A stretch of DNA of 64,000 nt from Podochytrium sp. JEL0797 (taxonomy: Eukaryota > Chytridiomycota > Chytridiomycetes > Chytridiales > Chytriomycetaceae). Positions 56,224-64,000 of this stretch are shown piece by piece. The stretch lies in the NCBI GenBank assembly GCA_027596195.1, contig JADGJG010000034.1, positions 1 to 64,000 of the forward strand, written 5' to 3'. Both the position numbers and the translations under genes were made by a program. Numbering within the stretch: the first letter of the stretch is position 1; the number at the start of each line of letters is the position of its first letter. The notes below the pieces were generated by a model. That model saw nothing but the letters and a program-made list of their open reading frames with translations. It had not been told where the DNA came from and searched no databases.

Positions 56224-56973
56224 ATGCGAGATTTAGAAAATGCACTTCTCGGTCGAATAAGTCAATGCGGAAAAGAAAATAAATCCGAAAAAATGCACGC
56301 TTTCCCCCTCCGCGAATCCCACACCCGCCCTGGCTTCTACGTGACAAACCGCCACGACGGATACCTCGACTTTTATCCCTCCGACCTAGTCAACCCACAA
56401 CCGGATCCCACGCCCACCCCGCCCACCAACGATCCCGAAATTGACCGCCTCCTCACCAAACAGGCACACCGAAAAGCCAAAAAGACGCAGCGCAAATTCA
56501 AAAACAACCTGCGATCCCTCAACGACATTCTCACGGCTCCGAGCGAATCGCCCCTCGTCTACGAGACGGAAACACAACCAACGCCGTCCTACAATAGTCT
56601 CTTTGTGAATGACGTCCCCTCGCACCAGTTCATCGCAAGACCACACGTGCCGCCGCCTGTCGAAAGCAACTCTCATCTGACCAACACCAATACCAACTAT
56701 AACAACAAACCCCTCGAAAACAACCCGTGGGCGGATTGGGATCCAGACGAAGTGGCGCAGTTTGGTCTTCCCGTGTCCCGCAGTGGCGTGTTGACAGGTG
56801 GCCCAGATGATTCGATGGAATTACCGAGTTTCACTGCGGGCGAAATCACTGGCGGTGGTGGTCCTACTCGCCGTCCGTTTGTTTCGAAATGGGAGGATTG
56901 GCGCGATGATCTTTGCGACAACGATTTCGCCCCAGACCCTTACAGAGAGTATTCTGGGTATGGGTCGGATTAA
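56224..56973 (+). CDS. hypothetical hydrophilic protein
   Basis: 249 aa, single exon, strong coding bias. The frame is open from 56092 but the first ATG is at 56224. It contains HTRPGFYVTNRHDGYLDFYPSD, a basic helix (KAKKTQRKFKNNLRSLNDIL), an Asn-rich part and an acidic DDLCDNDFAPDPYREYSG tail. No family is recognised. It overlaps the open upstream part of the repeat-protein gene on the other strand. Confidence 0.6.
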   Translation: MRDLENALLGRISQCGKENKSEKMHAFPLRESHTRPGFYVTNRHDGYLDFYPSDLVNPQPDPTPTPPTNDPEIDRLLTKQAHRKAKKTQRKFKNNLRSLNDILTAPSESPLVYETETQPTPSYNSLFVNDVPSHQFIARPHVPPPVESNSHLTNTNTNYNNKPLENNPWADWDPDEVAQFGLPVSRSGVLTGGPDDSMELPSFTAGEITGGGGPTRRPFVSKWEDWRDDLCDNDFAPDPYREYSGYGSD

Positions 56974-57516
56974 CTAGTGTTGTGCTGTTGGATTATGTGT
57001 GTTTGTGTGCGTGTGCGTGTTCGTGCTTGTTCTTTGTCGTTTTGCTCGCGTTTAAAATATATTCCCATGGTTCGTCTGAAAAACTCAATGCATTTCGAAA
57101 AGGAGCGTCCGACGGAGAGCCAAACTTTCTGAATGCGAGATCCGCGGATTTCAGCAATCTTCGCCAGCCTCCTTGCGCTCAATCTGGTGGCATGTGTGTG
57201 TTCGAACGGTTATCTGTATCTTCGCAACTCTCCCGGCACCCAATCTGGTTGCCTTTCCGAATCTCTTGACATGCGTTTTTGGGGTTCTTGGGAGCCAGTA
57301 AGACTTGTTGGGAGTTGCGACCTTCTTAATTCTGAACAGATTCGATTTGAATGATTCATGTGGAACCATTTTCCCTTTGGCTTTTATTTTTTGGACCACC
57401 TCTCTGACGAACAAGAGAGGTTGGTTGATTTCAATGACCGCCCTTCTTCCTTTCTTTTCCGGTCGCATGTTGGTGACTCGCGGTTTTTCCCTTGCCCCGC
57501 GCGCTGCCAAATTCAA
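56974..57516 (-). pseudogene. decayed copy of the TP-repeat gene at 58292-58873
   Basis: Two minus-strand frames match pieces of that gene: SFKSNLFRIKKVATPNKSYWLPRTPKT corresponds to its PF.LKKA..P..TYRFPRTPKT repeat, and RGSRIQKVWLSVGRSFSKCIEFF to its C-terminal RATRVQRMWISVGRMFAKFMDS. The frames are not joined and stops intervene. Confidence 0.65.
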
Positions 57517-58042
57517 TTGCGGGCCGAGAAAATAAATCGCAATTCATTCGACGCGCTTCAATCTCCCCATTTTCCTCAAATCTCATCGAAATCCATCCCG
57601 AGACGTGTTTGTCATTGCGCCTGTGAGTCAGCATATGTTCGACTTAGTGCAATTAAAGTGAGCCAACACGATTCTGTTCTATGACTTTGTTCAAGTGGCA
57701 TTCATGTGGACCCAACTTTGGCTTTGTTCTTCTTTGGGAATCCGATTTTACCGCCCCTCCCTTCCTTCCTCCTCTGTCCCGTGTTGGTTGAAGACGCCTT
57801 TTCCCTCGCCGCGCTGCCAAATTCGATTGCGGGTCGAGACAAAAAAACCCGCAAGTCATTCGACGCGCTTCCATCTCGCCATTTTCATCCCATTCCACTG
57901 AAATCCATCCTGAGACGCGTTTGCCATTGTCTCTGAGAGTCAGCGTATGTTCGAATTATTGAAATCAAAGTGAGCCAGCACGATTCTGTTCTATGCCTTT
58001 GTTTGTGTGGACTCAACTTTGGCTTTGTTTTTCGTTTGAAAT
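57449..58042 (+). repeat. two tandem ~300-bp units
   Basis: Unit 1 (57449-57742) and unit 2 (57760-58042) share a Cys/Leu-rich start, tgccaaattc(a/g)attgcggg, cattcgacgcgcttc, gagacg(t/c)gtttg and actttggctttgttcttc/tttttc. The period is ~314 bp. Parts of the unit recur in the S repeats at 54018 and 59091. No open frame spans the units. Confidence 0.75.
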
Positions 58043-58291
58043 CCGGCGTCAATATATTGGTCCAATGCGGAAATTTAATGAAGGTCCGAAAGGGTGTGAA
58101 CCTTAAAGCAGCTAGGGATTTTCGCGCGATCAGCACTAGCGGGTTTGGTCATGCAGTGTTGAAGTAAAAAAACATTTTTTATTCAGAACACGGAGGGAGA
58201 GAAAGGAGAAAAGCAAGAACACAAGAGAAACGAAAGAAACATGGCAATACACATTCAGACACACCGGCACAAACATTTCCAAAAAAAAACA
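58043..58291. other. region between repeats and the TP-repeat gene
   Basis: Nothing is supported here except a short AAGAAA-rich stretch near 58200-58290 that fits the 3' UTR of the minus-strand gene. Confidence 0.35.
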
Positions 58292-58873
58292 CTACAACGA
58301 ATCCATAAACTTCGCAAACATGCGTCCGACCGAGATCCACATTCTCTGAACACGAGTCGCACGATTTTTGGCAGTCTTCTTTCCGGCATTGCCGCGTTTG
58401 ATGATACGGGGCGCGGGGGATGGTGTGTGCGGTGTGGTTGGGTAGCGGTACGTTTTGTCAGGTTTATCCGCCTTCTTCAACCGGAACGGCGAGGGCGTCT
58501 TTGGAGTACGTGGGAACCGGTACGTTAGGTTGGGTTCTGGGGCCTTGTTGAGATGGAACGGTGGTGGCGATTTGGATCCAAGGGAGTTGATTCGACGAAC
58601 GATTGCTTTTACGGATTTGCGGGAGCCCGTTTCAATTCTCAGAGCCTTTGCTGCCTGCTGAGCCTTTTCTTCGGCATTTTCGAATTTACTAACGATTTTC
58701 GTGACGTTGTTCACCCGAAATACACGCGAGTAAGAGGTCAGGTGCAACCAAAACAACCTGTCAAAAGTCAACACGATACGGATACTTACGCTGTTCGTTT
58801 CATTCTCCTTAGAAGCGCCACCGAATTCATCCTTTGTCTCTGAAACGTTATTGGTGACGTTACGTGGTGGCAT
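58292..58873 (-). CDS. hypothetical protein with PxTPxTPSP repeats
   Basis: 193 codons from an ATG at 58873 to TGA at 58292. The middle holds two tandem repeats of the outline PF.L.KA..P..TYR(F/Y)P.TP.TPSP, followed by a basic segment (APRIIKRGNAGKK) and a conserved C-terminal RVQRMWISVGRMFAKFM helix. A GTAAGT...TTTGACAG segment (32 nt) near codon 30 could be an intron, but removing it changes the frame, so I give the read-through. Its decayed copy lies at 56974-57516. No family is recognised. Confidence 0.6.
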   Translation of the reverse strand: MPPRNVTNNVSETKDEFGGASKENETNSVSIRIVLTFDRLFWLHLTSYSRVFRVNNVTKIVSKFENAEEKAQQAAKALRIETGSRKSVKAIVRRINSLGSKSPPPFHLNKAPEPNLTYRFPRTPKTPSPFRLKKADKPDKTYRYPTTPHTPSPAPRIIKRGNAGKKTAKNRATRVQRMWISVGRMFAKFMDSL

Positions 58874-59090
58874 CGGACGAAAACCAGTTCAGTGTATGGC
58901 GGGCCTTTTTTTGTTCTAGTCTCTCGATGTTGTCAAAAACGGGCTTTTTTGCGCAGCATGGTGTTTCTTGGCTGGGAGTTTGTTTTTGTTCTCGACTCTT
59001 GGGAGCGGGCAGAAAAAAAGACCCCAAAATCCCATTCTTTCTTGGAGAAGTGGCTTGCATGAACTCCAACGGAGACTGTATCCTAGAACG

Positions 59091-59550
59091 CTGGGTTTCG
59101 CACCCCAGGTTTCGTGTTCGTTGCAGTTTTCGCCCGATCAAACGGATCGGGATTTGGAAGGAAGAAGTCGCCGGCTCGGGACGTTTTTGACAGTTGGACA
59201 GTTTTTCCGTTATCCCCTACACCCGACTCCCTCTCTGCATCACAACCCCTCCAGTCCGGTCTTATTTCTCTTATTGCATGTTGTACTTTCTGTCTTCCGC
59301 CTTGAGGAGCTGCCGCAGCGCGAAGGAGGCAATCGGGTCCAAGTCTGCCGCATACCGTTGAAGAGCACTGGATCTCTTGTGACTCTGCTGAAGATGCGCC
59401 CTCTCGTGCCGGTTTTATCTCCCATTCCCTTCCCTATCTCTCTTCCGCCTCTCTCGCCTGTTGGTGACTGGTGGTTTTTTCCCGCTCTGCTGTCAAACTT
59501 TGCAGACCGAGAAAAATCAACCGCTAGTCCTTCGACGCGCTTCCCATCCC
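59091..59550 (+). repeat. dispersed repeat pair S, copy 2
   Basis: Partner of 54018-54377, with an extra ~55-bp segment (about 59330-59385) that is absent from copy 1. Confidence 0.75.
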
Positions 59551-59755
59551 AGTATGCTCCTAACGAAATCATTTTGAAACGGAAAAGGCCGGGGAAATAT
59601 GTTTGTCGCGTTTTTGTAAATAAAAATACTTTACGCGTTCAATATCGTTATTATACCTTGCCAATAGAACGAAGCATGGGTATACCCTCCACCTCAACAC
59701 TTGCTGTCGCAGTTTGAAATCTTAGTCAATTTTTTCAACTTTTCCGCAGTCGCAA

Positions 59756-62700
59756 ATGGACCTCTACGACGAGTGAGAACTGCGCAACCCGCCTTACTGC
59801 CGCCAGGACACCCCACTGACCCTTGGCTCTCCCCAGATTCGGAAACTACATCGGACCTGAGCTTGAGGACGATTCCGACCAGGAGGATGTGCAGATGGAC
59901 CGCGAGAGCGTGGAGGACCAGCAGCAGCATTTCTCGGCAAGGATGGATGAGGATGAAGGTACCAGTACAACTAGGGTTGGTTTACAGTATTCTAATGCAG
60001 TGCAATTCTCATCCAGAAGAAGGACCCGAAGATGGATCACCGCAAGAGGGTGGATCATCCTCGCTCGCTTTGCTCTCGCGAAACATTCACGTGGATGGTT
60101 CGTGATCGATTGGTAGCAGTGGAAGTAGTAGTACTAACTATTCCACAGCACCCAGTGGACTCTCCAACCAAATCGTGCTCCACGAGGACAAGAAATACTA
60201 CCCGTCCGCTGAGGAGATTTACGGCGAAGGAGTCGAAACGCTCGTGCAGGATGAAGACACCCAGCCACTCACCATGCCCATCATTGCTCCGCCAAAGCAG
60301 CCGAAAACTCACGTGATGGAGCAAGGTCTTCCCGTGACCAAATTCGACAAAGGGTAACCGGGAATATTCCAATTGCTCGTATTCCAGTTATTTATTTAAT
60401 ATGTTATTCAGCTTCCTGACCGATCTCCAATCCCACCCGTCCCATATCCGCAATATTTGTCTCGTGGGTCACTTAGCACATGGAAAAACTTCGTTCGCAG
60501 ACTTGCTCGTTCACCAAACTCACGACGTGCATTGGGCTCCCGGTGAAGACACGCGGTATACCGATACCCACGAATTGGAGAGATCCAGAGGTGTATCCAT
60601 CAAATCGATGCCGCTGTCGCTGGTCATGGGCGATTTGAAGGGCAAAAGTCACTTGATCAATGTCATGGACACTCCTGGACACGTGAACTTCAGTGACGAA
60701 GTTACTGCGGCTGCGAGGTTGTGTGACGGAGCTGTTGTTGTTGTGGATGTTGTTGAGGGGGTGAGTTTCGTGGGTGTTTTGGGCGGATTTTATTTGAACG
60801 GTGTGACGAGTGCGAGGGTTGGAGCGGTGGACGAATTATACGTGCTTGAGTAATGCTGGATGCAGTTATTTGGCTCTCTGGACTCATGCCGCTTTGATCT
60901 CGATCACCGAATGCAACCGTTTCATCATTCGATGTCGAATACTGACATTCTCATCCTAGGTCATGGTCAATACGGAGAAACTGATTCGTCATTTGGTCAA
61001 CGAGCAAATCCCAATCACTCTGGTCGTCAACAAAGTGGACCGCTTGATTCTGGAACTCAAACTCCCTCCGGTCGACGCGTACTTCAAGTTGAAGCACACA
61101 ATCGAGGAAGTGAATGCTGTTTTGGCGTATGTCTTTTGATATTATGGTCTTCTCGCCGTCATCCATTGCTGAACCTTTCAATCTGCAGAACATGTCCCGG
61201 AGGCGACAAACTGCGCGTATCACCAGAGCTCGGAAACGTTTGCTTCGCTTCTTCCCAGATGGGATGGTCTTTCTCGCTGCGCTCGTTCGCCAAGATCTAC
61301 TCTGACAACCACAACTGTGAGTCGTCTTGTCGATTTACCCGAATCGGCGCGCTCACACCTCTTTCAAAACAGCACCCTTCGAGTTTGAAGAATTTGCCAA
61401 ACGGCTGTGGGGAGATATTTACTTTGATGGCGCCAAGCGTACTTTCCTCCGCAAACCCCTGTCCTCCGCCTCGAAACGCACGTTTGTCCACTTCATCCTT
61501 GAACCCCTGTACAAACTGTACGTGCAAGTTCTCGGCGAAGACACAAAAGCCCTGAACGCGTCCCTCGTGTCCCTCGGAATCCACCTCAAACCGACTCTCC
61601 TCACACTCGACATCAAACCCCTCCTCACACTCGTGTGCCAAGAGTTTTTCGGGAACCCAACGAGCGGGTTCGTTGAAATGGTCGTCAAACACGTTCCGAG
61701 TCCGATTGAAAATGCCGAGCGGAAAGTGCGTCACATTTGGACCGGTGCGAATGTCGAAGACGGGGAGTTTAGTGAAGAGATTTTGGAGGCGATGGTCAAG
61801 TGCGATCCTGAGGGCCCTTTGATGATTCATGTTACCAAGTGTTACAATAGTGTGGATATGAGTGGGTTTGAGGTGTTTGGACGCGTCATGAGTGGAACTG
61901 TGAAGGATGGGATGAATGTGAGAGTGATGGGAGAGAGGTACAGTCCGGAGGACGAGGAGGATATGGTCAGCAAGGATGTTGCTGGATTGAGTGTATATGA
62001 ATCAAGGTATGTGCGGGGAGTTTTTCTCGTTCTTTGATTTGGTGCCCCACATCGATGTTCTGACTCGTTCCGTTTCGCCGCGTTTGACAGATACAAAATC
62101 AAAGTTTCTTCCGTGGGAGCCGGAAACTGGGTCCTCCTCAGCGGCGTCGACGCCTCCATCGTCAAAACCGCCACCATCACAAACGTGAAACCCACCGACG
62201 ACAACCCCGTGCACATTTTCCGCCCTCTCCGCTTCAACACGAGCGCAGTTCTCAAAATCGCCGTGGAACCCGTGAACCCAACCGAACTCCCTAAAATGCT
62301 CGACGGCCTGCGCAAAGTGAACCGGTCGTACCCGATCCTCGAAACGGAAGTTGAAGAAAGCGGGGAACACATTCTTCTCGGAACCGGCGAATTGTACCTC
62401 GATTGCGTGCTGCATGACCTGCGTCGCTTGTATTCCGAGATTGAAATCAAAGTCAGCGATCCCGTCGTGCGGTTCAGTGAGACGGTGGTGGAAGTGTCGA
62501 GCATCAAGTGTTTTGCTGAGACGCAGAACAAGAAGAACAAGTTGACCATGATTGCGGAGCCGTTGGAGAAGGGGATTGCGGAGGAGATTGAGAATTTAAC
62601 AATTTCGATGAAGATGCCCAAGAAGGAGATGGAGAGCGTGTTGATGAACAAGTATGATTGGGATGTGTTGGCGAGTAGGAATGTGTGGGCGTTTGGACCG

Positions 62701-63593
62701 ACGGAGAACGGGCCGAATGTGTTGATCAACGATACGTTGTCGGAGGTGAGTTTTCAATGTCCGGCATTTCACGTTTTCCGCGCTGATGCTGATATGTGTT
62801 GACCTGGGAACAGACGGACAAGAAGATTCTGAACACTTCGAGAGACAACATTGTTCAAGGTTTCCAGTGGGCCGCCAAGCAGGGGCCCCTTGCCGACGAA
62901 CGTAAGCCGCTTTCGCTCTTGTCTTTTGGAGCGCACTGTTGACGTTCGATTTTTTTTTTGATTTTAGCAATTCGTAACGTCAAGTTCAAGATTATCGACG
63001 CCACCATTACCCCGGGCCCCATCAACAGCGGTCGAGGGCAGATTATCCCGGCTGCCAGAAGAGTGTGTTACTCGTCCTTCTTGATGGTGAGTTTCTGTCT
63101 TGTGTAACTTTTGGCGAACAACACTGACCTATTTGATTCGAAGGCATCTCCTCGTCTCATGGAGCCTGTGTATTACGTTGAAATCCAAGCCCCTGCTGAC
63201 TGTGTCGCCGCCGTTTACACGGTTCTAGCCCGTCGCCGTGGCCACGTCACCCAAGACCTCCCGAAACCCGGATCCCCATTATACACCGTCAAAGCCTACA
63301 TCCCCGTTATTGAATCCTGCGGCTTTGAAACCGATCTGAGAACCCACACGCAAGGACAAGCCTTCTGCCAGCAAGTGTTTGACCACTGGCAGATTGTGCC
63401 CGGTGACCCACTGGACAAGGGAATCGTTCTCAGGCCTTTGGAACCGGCCCCCGCGCAGTCGCTTGCGCGCGATTTTATGATCAAGACGCGAAGAAGAAAG
63501 GGGTTGAGTGAGGATGTGGCTGTGACCAAGTTCTTTGATGACCCGATGTTGATTGAGTTGGCTAAGATGGAGGGAGGGATTTTGGGGCTGTGA
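59756..63593 (+). CDS. SNU114: U5 snRNP GTPase Snu114 / EFTUD2
   Basis: CDS join(59756..59772,59837..59958,60017..60097,60149..60353,60412..60760,60960..61126,61189..61316,61373..62006,62091..62745,62814..62901,62968..63086,63144..63593), 1004 aa in 12 exons, all closing in frame. The acidic N-terminus [14 protein letters not shown] is typical of Snu114. The EF-2-like domains follow: G1 [15 protein letters not shown]3 [12 protein letters not shown]4 NKVD, and the late domain IV/V segments [18 protein letters not shown] and [12 protein letters not shown]. Snu114 controls activation and disassembly of the spliceosome with Brr2 and Prp8. Exon 1 codes only five residues plus two bases. The intron ending at 60148 has a perfect TACTAAC branch point. 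Confidence 0.96.
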
Positions 63594-63666
63594 TTATGAG
63601 CAAGGTTGCGTTTTTTGGCTTTTACGATGGTGTGGTTTTATTATATAAACACAAGGTGTACGTGTC

Positions 63667-64000
63667 TCACGAAATGATACCCTTTCCTGCCACGACTTTG
63701 ACTTTGCGCGTTGCTTCGGAAGCGGGCCGCGGTGGAAGTTCGGACGCGGATTTTCGCCGAACAGTTGCCGGACGAATATCTTGACTCAGTCGCGCGCGTT
63801 GACGGGCTGCCCTCTCTTCTCGGATTTGGTGTTGAATCACACTTCTGGCCTCTCGAAGCGTCTTGGGTTGTGGCGCGGGGTGATGCAGTTTCGTGACATC
63901 GATTGTCGCGGGTTTGGGTTTTAGAGTCGGAATAGACGGGATTGCACTCTTTGGAAGATTGCGTTGTTTTGCAGAAATTGAGGTGGGCGATTCAATCAAC
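63667..64000 (-). CDS. 3' part of an unknown gene (partial at the right edge)
   Basis: A minus-strand frame with good coding bias runs from the window edge to a TGA at 63667. It codes a Pro/Ser-rich part, then a basic helical part (REARSVIQHQIREERAARQRARLS) and ends in VKVVAGKGIIS. No start codon is inside the window. The stop lies 74 bp after the Snu114 stop on the other strand. No family is recognised. Confidence 0.6.
   Translation of the reverse strand, partial: LIESPTSISAKQRNLPKSAIPSIPTLKPKPATIDVTKLHHPAPQPKTLREARSVIQHQIREERAARQRARLSQDIRPATVRRKSASELPPRPASEATRKVKVVAGKGIIS

Noticed and set aside
1..64000. CRISPR arrays, operons, rRNA genes.
   Set aside because: No spaced short repeats, no polycistronic layout, and no rRNA-like sequence were seen; the genes are spliced and eukaryotic.

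Overview
This window is nuclear DNA of a eukaryote, most likely a fungus and probably an early-diverging, chytrid-like one (inference). Genes lie on both strands, are mostly broken by short GT-AG introns (about 45-100 nt, with a few of 200-420 nt), and often stop just before an AATAAA-like signal. There are no operons or Shine-Dalgarno sites. An ATP synthase subunit b of mitochondrial type, a White-type ABC half transporter, F-box/WD40 and KH proteins, and the remains of a Crypton-like tyrosine recombinase fit a fungus. The species cannot be named from the sequence alone. Exon joins given in the entries were read by eye and checked for reading-frame closure; where a join could not be closed, the entry says so.

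Layout. 1-1950: the 3' end of an unknown gene, a ~300-bp tandem repeat and a small copied KH-domain fragment. 1951-13.8 kb: a triple-KH RNA-binding protein, an MFS transporter, an orphan membrane protein, two zeta-class glutathione transferases, an ABCG half transporter and an F-box/WD40 protein. 14-21.9 kb: two paralogous exostosin-like type II glycosyltransferases flanking a PH-domain protein with a very long disordered tail. 23.4-28.8 kb: a 14-exon USP48-type deubiquitinase and a GNAT acetyltransferase. 28.9-34.1 kb: several small or unknown genes, two small membrane proteins and an Xaa-Pro aminopeptidase. 34.1-35.5 kb: a CDK9/Bur1-like kinase.

36-50 kb is a repeat-rich accessory island. 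It holds three copies of a dispersed transcribed-looking repeat (R1-R3), a coiled-coil protein with two RRM-like modules, broken copies of that same gene, and a frameshifted Crypton-type tyrosine recombinase. 50-56.9 kb returns to housekeeping genes (ATP synthase subunit b, ribosomal protein eS26), a MYND zinc-finger protein, a protein built from ~27-residue repeats and an unknown divergent neighbour. 57-59.6 kb holds more diverged repeats, a PxTPxTPSP-repeat protein and its decayed copy. 59.7-63.6 kb is a 12-exon Snu114/EFTUD2 U5 snRNP GTPase, followed by the end of a gene that leaves the window.

No multi-gene system with an evident joint job was found. The most unusual items are the Crypton remnant within the repeat island, the PIP-box-bearing USP48 homologue, the shared ~120-bp element upstream of two unrelated genes, the orphan repeat proteins, and several very short introns whose length is a multiple of three with no stop codon, so that they look like coding sequence.
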